Assembly (NCBI RefSeq): GCF_000621445.1
Contig: NZ_JHYI01000039.1
Coordinates: 1-39,014 of the forward strand
Length of the DNA: 39,014 nucleotides
Direction: 5' to 3'
Origin: Alkalihalobacillus bogoriensis ATCC BAA-922
Lineage (GTDB): Bacteria; Bacillota; Bacilli; Bacillales; Bacillaceae_F
Part shown: positions 32,030-39,014 of the stretch, piece by piece
Position numbering within the stretch: the stretch's first letter is position 1
How the letters are laid out: every line of letters begins with the position of its first letter
Notes under the pieces: generated by a model
Seen by the model: the letters and a program-made list of their open reading frames with translations, nothing else
What the model was told of the DNA's origin: nothing
Databases searched by the model: none
Program-made: the position numbers and the translations under genes

Positions 32030-33404
32030 ACTTTATTCTTTCTCTGCGACAGAGCTTGCTAGGTTATTAAAATCGAAACAAATTTCTCCAGTTGACATTA
32101 TTCAATCTACATTTGATCGCATAAAGCAAGTAGATTCTTCCGTCAATGCGTATATTACAACATTAGAAGAAATAGCACTTCGACAGGCTACCTTAGCAGA
32201 AACAGAAATAATGAATGGATTATATAAAGGTCCACTACACGGTATTCCGATTGGCATTAAAGATAACTATGAAACGAAAGGAATTCCGACGACAGCTGGA
32301 TCAAAGATAAAAGAAAACTATATTCCAGATCAAACTGCTACTTCTGTTGAAAAGTTGCTATGTGCGGGCGGAATTATGACTGGAAAACTAAATATGCATG
32401 AGTTTGGAGGTGGGCTAACAAATACGAACATCCATTACGGTCATACGAGAAACCCGTGGAATTTACAACACACTCCTGGTGGGTCTAGTGGTGGAAGTGC
32501 TGCCGCATTAGCTGCTGGTTTGGCTACACTTACTACTGGAACCGATACATTTGGTTCCATTCGTGTTCCTGCTTCTATGTGTGGAGTCTATGGCTTAAAA
32601 CCAACGTATGGTTTAGTGAGTACAAAAGGAGTTACACCGTTAGCTTGGTCATTAGATCACGCAGGACCAATGGCTCGTTCCGTATCCGACCTTGCCCTTA
32701 TGTTACAAGTGATGGCTGGCTATGATCCTCAAGACCCTGCTAGCATTAAAGCACCAGTACCACATTACAAAGAATACTTACGAAAGGGAATAAAAGGGAT
32801 AAAAATCGGTGTTCCTACCAGCTATTTAGAAGGATTGGATGAAGATGTTTCATTCTTATTTAATAGCGCTTTACACACACTTCAACAACTTGGGGCAACC
32901 ATTACAGAGGTGAAAATAGAAGAATTATCACTTTCTAGCTTTGCCAATTATGTCATTACAACTGGTGAAGCTGCCACATATCATTATGAAAAGCTTCAAC
33001 AAAACTTCGAGGATTATGCACCAGATGTTCGAATTTTCTTTGAAACAGGGGTACTCACAAATACACCTCAATATGTAAGGGCTCAACAAGCACGTCGCGC
33101 GCTCACTGAAGCATTCCAATCTGTATTTGACGAAGTCGACCTTTTACTTGGACCAACCGTTCCGATTATAACACCAGCGTTTGCTGAAGAAATGGTAAAA
33201 CAAAATCTAGAAATAACAAAACGCTCTATGCCTTTTACAGCACCACCCAACTTAACTGGTACACCTAGTCTAGCAGTTCCTATGGGTGTCGCTCGCAATG
33301 GCGTTCCTGTTGGAATGCAGTTCATCGGAAACCACCTGTCTGAAAAACTTTTATTTCAAGTAGGAAGTAGCTGGGAGGAAACAAACCCACTAGATAAGAA
33401 ATAA
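32022..33404 (+). CDS. Amidase signature family protein
   Basis: A 460-residue amidase. The Ser-cisSer-Lys triad is visible: Lys in GIPIGIKDNYETKG, cis-Ser in PGGSSGGSAAALAAG and the nucleophile in TGTDTFGSIRVPA, where Phe replaces the usual second Gly. It hydrolyses an amide bond; substrate unknown. The lack of a nearby gatB argues against a tRNA amidotransferase, and AtzE-like or other amidases are more likely. The start is TTG with GAGGTG 7 bases upstream, overlapping the end of the GatC-like gene. Confidence 0.88.
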   Translation: MTELYSFSATELARLLKSKQISPVDIIQSTFDRIKQVDSSVNAYITTLEEIALRQATLAETEIMNGLYKGPLHGIPIGIKDNYETKGIPTTAGSKIKENYIPDQTATSVEKLLCAGGIMTGKLNMHEFGGGLTNTNIHYGHTRNPWNLQHTPGGSSGGSAAALAAGLATLTTGTDTFGSIRVPASMCGVYGLKPTYGLVSTKGVTPLAWSLDHAGPMARSVSDLALMLQVMAGYDPQDPASIKAPVPHYKEYLRKGIKGIKIGVPTSYLEGLDEDVSFLFNSALHTLQQLGATITEVKIEELSLSSFANYVITTGEAATYHYEKLQQNFEDYAPDVRIFFETGVLTNTPQYVRAQQARRALTEAFQSVFDEVDLLLGPTVPIITPAFAEEMVKQNLEITKRSMPFTAPPNLTGTPSLAVPMGVARNGVPVGMQFIGNHLSEKLLFQVGSSWEETNPLDKK

Positions 33405-33410
33405 AGCATC

Positions 33411-33452
33411 AATAAACCAAGAGAGTCATTCTCTTGGTTTATTAAAATTTTT
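33411..33452 (+). terminator. Terminator after amidase gene
   Basis: AATAAACCAAGAGA-gtcat-TCTCTTGGTTTATT, a perfect 14-pair stem followed by AAAATTTTT, just past the amidase stop. Confidence 0.9.
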
Positions 33453-33470
33453 CATTCCATCTATCTTTTC

Positions 33471-34175
33471 TCATTGTTTTTGCACAACATATGTCACTGC
33501 ATTTGTTTTCAATAATACTGCTTTATTATCGCGATTAATTTGAAAAGACAAAGGCTTAATTGTGGATTGAAGAAGTTTCCAGCCGTAATAAGCTTGCTGG
33601 AGTTTATTCAACATCTCAGTTGTAGAGAGGTTTACTTCAATGAGAGGATTTAAATTCTCATTTGTTTGCATATCGATTTCTTCTAGTTCTGAATTGACAA
33701 TAAGACAGTTGATCCCATTTCCTTTTGTTGCTGCTTCGATTCGTGAAAGGACATTATCTAATGTCTGTTCAGAATCTACATGCTCTAGACAAGAAACGGC
33801 AACGATAAAGTCATATTCATTTGTTCCCATTGAATAAGTGCCAATGTCAGATTGAATAGCTTTAATCTTATTTTCAACACCATATTGTTTACTATATTGT
33901 TTTAACTTTTGTAAAGCCGATTCAAGAATATCTACACAAACAACATCCCCTTCTCTGTCTACCATGTTTTGCGCGATAGGGATACTATTTCTACCAACAC
34001 CGCTACCTAAATCCAACACCTTTATTTTTTCATTCTGAGATAACATACAAAATGAATCGATTACCGTTTTTACTGGTTTATGTAACCAAGAACCTTCTTC
34101 AAATAATCGGTAGTTTTCATAACAAGACTCATGATACCGTTTTTCCTCTTCCCTTATTCGCTGAATGTGATCCAA
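33471..34175 (-). CDS. SAM-dependent methyltransferase
   Basis: A 234-residue class I methyltransferase: motif I KVLDLGSGVGRNSIPIA, motif II VVCVDILESALQKLKQY, and post I DFIVAVSCLEHVDSEQTLDNVLSRI. The C-terminal half has a strand-rich cap. It resembles Methyltransf_25/TehB-like proteins; TehB-type tellurite or thiol methylation is possible but not shown. The start is TTG with GGAGG 5 bases upstream; no better start is present. It stands alone, with a repeat element upstream. Confidence 0.82.
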   Translation of the reverse strand: MDHIQRIREEEKRYHESCYENYRLFEEGSWLHKPVKTVIDSFCMLSQNEKIKVLDLGSGVGRNSIPIAQNMVDREGDVVCVDILESALQKLKQYSKQYGVENKIKAIQSDIGTYSMGTNEYDFIVAVSCLEHVDSEQTLDNVLSRIEAATKGNGINCLIVNSELEEIDMQTNENLNPLIEVNLSTTEMLNKLQQAYYGWKLLQSTIKPLSFQINRDNKAVLLKTNAVTYVVQKQ

Positions 34176-34253
34176 AACTGCCTCCTTGTTACTTCACTTT
34201 AAATTTCTTAAATCATTTTATGTTTGACCTGACAGATCAAACATTTTCCTGTA

Positions 34254-34382
34254 CGGACATTTGTTCCGCTATTCCCTCCAATTCAGCCTCGTATCTCTCA
34301 TCAAATGTAAAATAATGAAATTCATGTCCGGACCCCTACGAAAAATATGGACAATTTGCAATAATAACGGAACAAATGTCCG
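34254..34382. repeat. FFRR palindromic element, copy 8 (FRR, first motif lost)
   Basis: Forward motif at 34254-34271, degenerate reverse motif at 34313-34330 and reverse motif at 34365-34382; spacing 59 and 52. The first forward motif, expected near 34203, is not recognisable. It lies between the methyltransferase start and the YczE-like gene. Confidence 0.8.
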
Positions 34383-34423
34383 TAACAATTAAAAAAACAC
34401 AAACAAAACATCGTCTGTTTGTG

Positions 34424-35134
34424 TTATGTTGCAGGTTTGACTTGATACACGAGCTTTTCAATTTTTGGATACCAAAACTGAATGTATGGTCCAATAAACA
34501 ATGCAACAATTAATGTACCGAATCCAATCGGACCTGCAACGAGTAAAGCTAAAAGTAAAGCTAATAATTCAGTTAACATTTTTGCAACCATAAGTTTAAA
34601 CCCAAATAACATTTGTAAAGCAATCATAAAACCATCAACAGGAATTGGCGCAAATCTTGCTTGTAAATATGTTGCGACTCCGATTGAAATAAGGGTCAAT
34701 CCTATCGCAAATGTTACAATTTGCATAAGTATCTCGGCAACCTCAAGTTGTCGAAACGCAATCAATAACCAAAAATCAACAAAATATCCGAGCAAAAGCG
34801 TTGTCAAGATGGATGTAACTTCAGGACGTTTTCTAAGCAATAACGCATTGACACCAATCATAGTTAAACTGACGATAATAACCCATGTTCCCACTGTTAA
34901 GCCAACTCGCTGTGACAAGCCAACTGTCAGAGCATCCCAAGGACCCACTCCAAGGTTGGCGTTAATCGTTAGTGACACACCACAAGATAAGATAAATAAA
35001 CCGAAGACATAACATAATCCCCGCTTAAATGTAAGATTCACAATATCACCTATTCTATTTAAGACTCTTTTTATAGCATCCCAAGTATCGCAAACGACAA
35101 TCAGTTTCGCAAATAAAACGTCTGATATTATCAT
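34424..35134 (-). CDS. YczE/YyaS/YitT family membrane protein
   Basis: A 236-residue membrane protein with five or six segments. The family stretch LSCGVSLTINANLGVGPWDALTVGLSQRVGLTVGTW and the later GVATYLQARFAPIPVDGFMIALQ are characteristic of the YczE group. Function is unknown. The ATG at 35134 overlaps the stop of the MATE gene (ATGA), and GGAG lies 8 bases upstream. This gives an unusually long N-terminal extension (about 35 residues) before the first segment. Confidence 0.85.
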   Translation of the reverse strand: MIISDVLFAKLIVVCDTWDAIKRVLNRIGDIVNLTFKRGLCYVFGLFILSCGVSLTINANLGVGPWDALTVGLSQRVGLTVGTWVIIVSLTMIGVNALLLRKRPEVTSILTTLLLGYFVDFWLLIAFRQLEVAEILMQIVTFAIGLTLISIGVATYLQARFAPIPVDGFMIALQMLFGFKLMVAKMLTELLALLLALLVAGPIGFGTLIVALFIGPYIQFWYPKIEKLVYQVKPAT

Positions 35135-36483
35135 TCGGTTTTCTCCACAACAGCATACTTATGCCAATTCCCAAACATATAGTACCCACTAGCAAACAAA
35201 CTACTAATGATAAAACTTACGCCCATGCCAAGCGCGATGCCATCTTCCCCCAGCCATACAGCAAACCAATACGTCAAAGGATATCGTAACACCCAAAAAG
35301 AAATGATATTGAGTATTAATACAGGGAAGAATGCTCCAGCTGCACGGACAATCCCATTTAAGACAAAATTAATACCTAGAAAAGGATAAAAAAAGGCGAC
35401 TAACCGCAAATAGCGAGCACCGTATTCAATTGTTGACTCATCATTTACAAATAACGCGATAAATATTGGTGCAAAAATAAAGGCAATACAACTTATGATA
35501 ACAGTCACAGTTCCAATTAAAAATAATCCACTTTTCGTTATTAATGAAACTCGATCCCACTTTTGTGCGCCAATATTTTGACCAGCCATACTATTTACGG
35601 CCGAACCTAGCGTCATCGCTGGTAGCATAATTAAACTGTCGATTCGTTGAGCCGCACCAAAACCAGCGACAACTTCTTCTCCAAAAGTGGTTACGACCGA
35701 CATAATTGCCATCACCCCAGCCGATATCACCATCATCGACAATCCCGATGGCAATCCCATTCGAAACAATGCTATAAATTGAGTTTTTTCTGGAATTGTC
35801 GGCATGGTGAAAGGAACACCTGTTTTTGTAATCGAATAAATCAATCCATATAAAAATGCAATACCTTGCGAAACAATCGTAGCTAATGCTGCTCCTTCAA
35901 TTCCCATATTAAAGCCAGAAATAAACAACGGGTCTAAAATCGTGTTTAAAATAACTGCGATAATCACAAAACGTATCGGTGTTTTGCTATCGCCCATTGC
36001 TCTTAACACTGTTCCAATAAAATTATAACCGAATAAAAACACAATCCCGATAAAATTAAGTTGTAAATAAGAAACCGCCATTGGTAATGTCGTATCTGGT
36101 GTTCCTAGCCATATTAATATTGTTTCAGCAAACATCAGTCCAATGATTCCTAACACAATGGTCAATGTTCCAAGGACAAATACAAATGTATTTAATGCTT
36201 TTTTTAAGCCTTCTTCATCCTTTGCTCCCTTATATTGTGACAAAACCGTCAAACTGGCTCCGTTCACACCGATAATAAACGAAAGAATAGTAAAGACGAC
36301 TGTCGCAGAAATCGATATCGCTGCTAACGCATGGGACCCAATTAAATTTCCAACCCAAATGCTATCGATAAATTGATACGAAGTTTGCAGCAGGTTTGCA
36401 AAAAAAATCGGCCATGAAAACAATAACATCTTTTTTGAAATCTGTCCTTCGGTAAAATCCATTTGATTACTTGAATGTCCCAT
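35131..36483 (-). CDS. MATE family efflux transporter
   Basis: A 450-residue, 12-segment MATE exporter. Each half begins with the family pattern: FSWPIFFANLLQTSYQFIDSIWVGNLIGSHALAAIS and FRMGLPSGLSMMVISAGVMAIMSVVTTFGEEVVAGFGAAQRID. It uses an ion gradient to expel cationic or hydrophobic compounds; the cargo is not predictable. The start follows GGGGAGTGCC. It is the first gene of a two-gene operon with the YczE-like protein. The 180 bases upstream hold an AT-rich promoter region and the tRNA operon terminator. Confidence 0.9.
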   Translation of the reverse strand: MGHSSNQMDFTEGQISKKMLLFSWPIFFANLLQTSYQFIDSIWVGNLIGSHALAAISISATVVFTILSFIIGVNGASLTVLSQYKGAKDEEGLKKALNTFVFVLGTLTIVLGIIGLMFAETILIWLGTPDTTLPMAVSYLQLNFIGIVFLFGYNFIGTVLRAMGDSKTPIRFVIIAVILNTILDPLFISGFNMGIEGAALATIVSQGIAFLYGLIYSITKTGVPFTMPTIPEKTQFIALFRMGLPSGLSMMVISAGVMAIMSVVTTFGEEVVAGFGAAQRIDSLIMLPAMTLGSAVNSMAGQNIGAQKWDRVSLITKSGLFLIGTVTVIISCIAFIFAPIFIALFVNDESTIEYGARYLRLVAFFYPFLGINFVLNGIVRAAGAFFPVLILNIISFWVLRYPLTYWFAVWLGEDGIALGMGVSFIISSLFASGYYMFGNWHKYAVVEKTE

Positions 36484-36623
36484 GGCACTCCCCTTTTTTC
36501 TTCTCTATAGGAGTATATTTATAAATAGCCCTAATTACGAAAGAATTGAGAAATTTGAAGTTCTTCTTCAGTATGGGGCAACATGCTCAATTTTTCAAAA
36601 AAATTAGATTATCTCTTCAAAAC

Positions 36624-36648
36624 AAAAAAACTGCTCGTGAGCAGTTTA
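36624..36648 (-). terminator. Terminator of the tRNA operon
   Basis: Minus strand AAACTGCTC-ac-GAGCAGTTT followed by TTTT, 15 bases past the last tRNA gene (Leu-UAG). Confidence 0.9.
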
Positions 36649-36663
36649 ATTCTATGTATAAGA

Positions 36664-36748
36664 TGGTGCGGGTGAAGGGAGTCGAACCCCCACGTCATAA
36701 GACACTAGATCCTAAGTCTAGCGCGTCTGCCAATTCCGCCACACCCGC
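36664..36748 (-). tRNA. tRNA-Leu (UAG)
   Basis: 85 bases with encoded CCA. Acceptor GCGGGTG/CACCCGC; anticodon loop CTTAGGA gives UAG; long variable arm typical of Leu. Last gene of the cluster. Confidence 0.95.
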
Positions 36749-36763
36749 AATTTTTTTTAAAAA

Positions 36764-36839
36764 TGGTGAGCCATGAAGGATTCGAACCTTCGACCCTCTG
36801 ATTAAAAGTCAGATGCTCTACCAACTGAGCTAATGGCTC
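36764..36839 (-). tRNA. tRNA-Lys (UUU)
   Basis: 76 bases with encoded CCA. Acceptor GAGCCAT/ATGGCTC; anticodon loop CTTTTAA; T arm GAAGGTTCGAATCCTTC. Confidence 0.96.
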
Positions 36840-36875
36840 TTGCTTTGTTGAAACAAAATATTACTGTAAACCAAA

Positions 36876-36951
<76 letters not shown>

Positions 36952-36954
36952 ATA

Positions 36955-37030
36955 TGGTGGAGGATGACGGGATCGAACCGCCGACCCCCTGCTTGTAAGG
37001 CAGGTGCTCTCCCAGCTGAGCTAATCCTCC
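36955..37030 (-). tRNA. tRNA-Val (UAC)
   Basis: 76 bases with encoded CCA. Acceptor GGAGGAT/ATCCTCC; anticodon loop CTTACAA. Its first 17 bases (GGAGGATTAGCTCAGCT) recur twice upstream as truncated copies. Confidence 0.96.
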
Positions 37031-37060
37031 GTTGTGTTGTTGAAGATATTCAATGATGTT

Positions 37061-37188
37061 CCCTGTTTCTTCCTCTTCTCGTTTTCCAAGAGGCTAATGC
37101 GTCGAAACAACTCGTTGCATATTCAAGCAGTGATGCTTGTAGCTGAGCTAATCCTCCGTAGTATTTTTGATGTTAATTCAATGTAGTA
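37061..37188 (-). repeat. Truncated tRNA-Val copy plus spacer module (unit 1)
   Basis: First of two tandem units of about 128 bases. On the minus strand it contains the tRNA-Val 5' flank, the 17-base tRNA 5' end (37141-37157), then a module with CAAGCA-tcac-TGCTTG, GCAACGAG, TCGACGCAT and GAAGAGGAAGAAACAGGG. No complete tRNA can form. Confidence 0.85.
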
Positions 37189-37316
37189 CCCTGTTTCTTC
37201 CTCTTCTCGCTTTTCCCAAGAAGCTAATGCGTCGAAACAACTCGTTGCATATTCAAGCAGTGATGCTTGTAGCTGAGCTAATCCTCTGTTGTATTTTGAA
37301 GTTAATTCAATCTACA
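37189..37316 (-). repeat. Truncated tRNA-Val copy plus spacer module (unit 2)
   Basis: Second tandem unit, nearly the same as unit 1. The tRNA 5' end lies at 37271-37287 and has one change in the acceptor (TCCTCT for TCCTCC on the plus strand). Region 37317-37330 is plain AT-rich spacer. Confidence 0.85.
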
Positions 37317-37330
37317 ACCATATAATATAA

Positions 37331-37405
37331 TGGTGACCCGTACGGGATTCGAACCCGTGTTACCGCCGTGAAAGGGCGGTGTCTTAACCGCTTGACCAAC
37401 GGGCC
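37331..37405 (-). tRNA. tRNA-Glu (UUC)
   Basis: 75 bases with encoded CCA. Anticodon loop CTTTCAC; T arm ACGGGTTCGAATCCCGT. Confidence 0.96.
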
Positions 37406-37409
37406 ATTA

Positions 37410-37484
37410 TGGCTCCACAGGTAGGACTCGAACCTACGACCGATCGGTTAACAGCCGATAGCTCTACCACTGAGCTACTGTGGA
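37410..37484 (-). tRNA. tRNA-Asn (GUU)
   Basis: 75 bases with encoded CCA. Acceptor TCCACAG/CTGTGGA; discriminator G; anticodon loop CTGTTAA. Confidence 0.96.
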
Positions 37485-37487
37485 ATA

Positions 37488-37564
<77 letters not shown>

Positions 37565-37588
37565 AACTTTCTAGTAATACGTAAAAAA

Positions 37589-37665
37589 TGGTCGGGAAGA
37601 CAGGATTTGAACCTGCGACCCCCTGGTCCCAAACCAGGTGCTCTACCAAGCTGAGCCACTTCCCG
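37589..37665 (-). tRNA. tRNA-Pro (UGG)
   Basis: 77 bases with encoded CCA. Acceptor CGGGAAG/CTTCCCG; anticodon loop TTTGGGA. Confidence 0.96.
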
Positions 37666-37677
37666 AACATAAAAAAA

Positions 37678-37754
37678 TGGCGCGCCCTGAGAGATTCGAA
37701 CTCCCGACCTTTTGATTCGTAGTCAAACACTCTATCCAGCTGAGCTAAGGGCGC
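37678..37754 (-). tRNA. tRNA-Arg (ACG)
   Basis: 77 bases with encoded CCA. Acceptor GCGCCCT/AGGGCGC; discriminator G; anticodon loop CTACGAA; A34 would be edited to inosine. Confidence 0.96.
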
Positions 37755-37808
37755 AACTTTATTCATTATAAACAGTTTTACTGCTAGACATACTATTTAA
37801 TAGAATTA

Positions 37809-37897
37809 TGGTGCCGAGGGCCGGACTTGAACCGGCACGATAGTCACCTACCGCAGGATTTTAAGTCCTGTGTGTCTGCCAATTCCACCACCCCGGC
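37809..37897 (-). tRNA. tRNA-Leu (UAA)
   Basis: 89 bases with encoded CCA. Anticodon loop CTTAAAA; long variable arm CGGTAGGTGACTATCG. Confidence 0.96.
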
Positions 37898-37975
37898 ACA
37901 TACAAAGAACTAGGTACATTATTAAATTACGTCATATTTTGTTTAAATGACTTGTCCATTTGGACAGTACCTATT

Positions 37976-38050
37976 TGGAGCGGAAGACGAGATTCGAACT
38001 CGCGACCCCCACCTTGGCAAGGTGGTGTTCTACCACTGAACTACTCCCGC
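37976..38050 (-). tRNA. tRNA-Gly (GCC)
   Basis: 75 bases with encoded CCA. Acceptor GCGGGAG/CTTCCGC (one mispair); discriminator T; anticodon loop TTGCCAA. Confidence 0.96.
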
Positions 38051-38057
38051 AAAAAAA

Positions 38058-38132
38058 TGGCTGGGCTAGCAGGATTCGAACCTACGCATGACGGAGTCAA
38101 AGTCCGTTGCCTTACCGCTTGGCTATAGCCCA
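38058..38132 (-). tRNA. tRNA-Gln (UUG)
   Basis: 75 bases with encoded CCA. Acceptor TGGGCTA/TAGCCCA; discriminator G; anticodon loop CTTTGAC. Confidence 0.96.
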
Positions 38133-38146
38133 ATATTTATAATAGA

Positions 38147-38223
38147 TGGGGCGATTGATGGGAATCGAACCCACGAATGCCGGAGCCACAATCCGGTGCG
38201 TTAACCACTTCGCCACAACCGCC
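38147..38223 (-). tRNA. tRNA-His (GUG)
   Basis: 77 bases counting an encoded G at position -1 that faces C73. Anticodon loop TTGTGGC; CCA encoded. Confidence 0.95.
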
Positions 38224-38238
38224 ATGTTGTGTTTGTTT

Positions 38239-38312
38239 TGGCAGGGGCAGTAGGAATTGAACCCACACTGACGGTTTTGGAGACCGTAGTTCTACCTTTA
38301 AACTATGCCCCT
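38239..38312 (-). tRNA. tRNA-Trp (CCA)
   Basis: 74 bases with encoded CCA. Acceptor AGGGGCA/TGCCCCT; anticodon loop CTCCAAA. Confidence 0.96.
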
Positions 38313-38337
38313 ATCATTAAGGAATGTTTAAACTAAA

Positions 38338-38421
38338 TGGTGGAGGGGGACGGATTCGAACCGCCGAACCCTAAGGAGCGGATTTACAGTCCGCCGCGTT
38401 TAGCCACTTCGCTACCCCTCC
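38338..38421 (-). tRNA. tRNA-Tyr (GUA)
   Basis: 84 bases with encoded CCA. Acceptor GGAGGGG/CCCCTCC; anticodon loop CTGTAAA; long variable arm. Confidence 0.96.
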
Positions 38422-38427
38422 ATAAAA

Positions 38428-38503
38428 TGGTGGCTCGGGACGGAATCGAACCGCCGACACATGGATTTTCAGTCCATTGCTCTACCGACTGAGCTACCGA
38501 GCC
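38428..38503 (-). tRNA. tRNA-Phe (GAA)
   Basis: 76 bases with encoded CCA. Acceptor GGCTCGG/CCGAGCC; anticodon loop CTGAAAA. Confidence 0.96.
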
Positions 38504-38542
38504 AACTATTATGTATGAATAAATTCTAAATCATTTTGTTAA

Positions 38543-38618
38543 TGGCGGTCCCGACCGGGGTCGAACCGGCGATCTCCTGCGTGACAGGCAGGCATGTTAA
38601 CCACTACACCACGGGACC
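38543..38618 (-). tRNA. tRNA-Asp (GUC)
   Basis: 76 bases with encoded CCA. Acceptor GGTCCCG/CGGGACC; anticodon loop CTGTCAC. Confidence 0.96.
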
Positions 38619-38674
38619 ATTTTTTAGAAATAAAAAGTAGTTTTGCTTTTTTAGGCAATCCTACAATGTTTTTT

Positions 38675-38751
<77 letters not shown>

Positions 38752-38897
38752 ACGTTATAAAGTTAATGGATGTTGTTTTCGCTCTGAAGTGAACTCTTCC
38801 TCTTCTTGCTTTCTCTACGATGTGTATGCGTCGAGTTTACTCGATGGGTTTTCATCGATGTTTCGCTCGTTGCTCCACCCCATGACGTTATAAAGTT
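38752..38897 (-). repeat. Truncated tRNA-fMet copy plus spacer module
   Basis: On the minus strand the tRNA-fMet flank and 5' end (ACTTTATAACGTC, then GGGGTGGAGCA) occur upstream of the real gene (tRNA part about 38872-38884) and again at the gene itself. Between them is a module with GCAACGAG, CTCGACGCAT and AAGAAGAGGAAGA, the same blocks as in the tRNA-Val units. Confidence 0.8.
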
Positions 38898-38916
38898 ATG
38901 CTTTTGTTTAATAATA

Positions 38917-39009
38917 TGGCGGAGGAAGAGGGATTCGAACCCCCGCGCGGTTTAACCCGCCTGTCGGTTTTCAAGACCGATCCCTTCAGCCGGACTTGGG
39001 TATTCCTCC
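38917..39009 (-). tRNA. tRNA-Ser (UGA)
   Basis: 93 bases with encoded CCA. Acceptor GGAGGAA/TTCCTCC; discriminator G; anticodon loop CTTGAAA; long variable arm. It is the first tRNA of the cluster in this window; the cluster or an rRNA operon probably continues beyond the edge. Confidence 0.95.
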
Positions 39010-39014
39010 GCATT

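Noticed and set aside
112-34382. The repeat motif as a LexA/DinR (SOS) box
   Set aside because: GGAC-ATCT-GTTC is one base from GAAC-N4-GTTC, but copies come in sets of four per element, mostly far from promoters and beside genes without any SOS role; the reverse motif order and fixed spacing are not explained by LexA.

Overview
The window looks like chromosomal DNA of a low-GC, Gram-positive, Bacillaceae-type bacterium. The evidence is AT-rich composition, strong AGGAGG-type ribosome sites with frequent TTG/GTG starts, CCA-encoded tRNA genes in one long cluster of Bacillus type, an ECF sigma pair and lipoproteins with Bacillus-like lipoboxes. An alkaliphilic or halotolerant relative of Bacillus is a guess from the very acidic secreted proteins; no species can be named.

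Layout. 1-8.0 kb (minus strand): an orphan CheB-CheR-PAS-histidine kinase fusion, a VOC protein, two NTF2-like proteins, a methyltransferase and a GNAT acetyltransferase. 8.0-11.1 kb: an SgrR-type regulator divergent from an MFS exporter. 11.3-13.8 kb: a small unlisted membrane ORF, a YdhK-like lipoprotein and a FetA-FetB iron/metal exporter, followed by a decayed DUF1648 gene. 14.3-15.5 kb: a secreted DUF5667 protein preceded by a clear GEMM-I cyclic-di-GMP riboswitch. 15.7-18.3 kb: a five-gene minus-strand run (racemase, P-loop kinase, VOC protein, two unknowns). 18.6-22.5 kb: a 1097-residue subtilase with FN3, acidic-repeat and C-terminal repeat regions, then two Glu-rich coiled-coil proteins. 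22.6-25.9 kb: an NAD salvage cluster (pncA-pncB-nadD) with an NrtR-type regulator and two matching palindromic operators. 25.9-29.8 kb: a frameshifted EamA transporter, an ECF sigma factor with a membrane partner, a Ca/Na antiporter and a hydrolase. 29.9-36.5 kb: 5'-deoxynucleotidase, TIGR01777 epimerase, GatC-like protein plus amidase, methyltransferase, and YczE-like plus MATE membrane proteins. 36.6-39.0 kb: 19 tRNA genes on the minus strand, probably distal to an rRNA operon lying beyond the right edge.

The most striking signal is a dispersed intergenic element, present 8 times, built from an 18-base motif (CGGACATCTGTTCCGTTA) arranged forward-forward-reverse-reverse. The spacing is fixed: 51, 59-60 and 50-52 bases between successive motif starts, although the spacers themselves differ. 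Thirty motif copies are seen, all between genes. Two nearly identical copies bracket the GNAT gene. I do not recognise this as a named family. A second unusual pattern is in the tRNA cluster: the 5' ends of tRNA-Val and tRNA-fMet are duplicated upstream of the real genes, each linked to a related module of about 70-100 bases.
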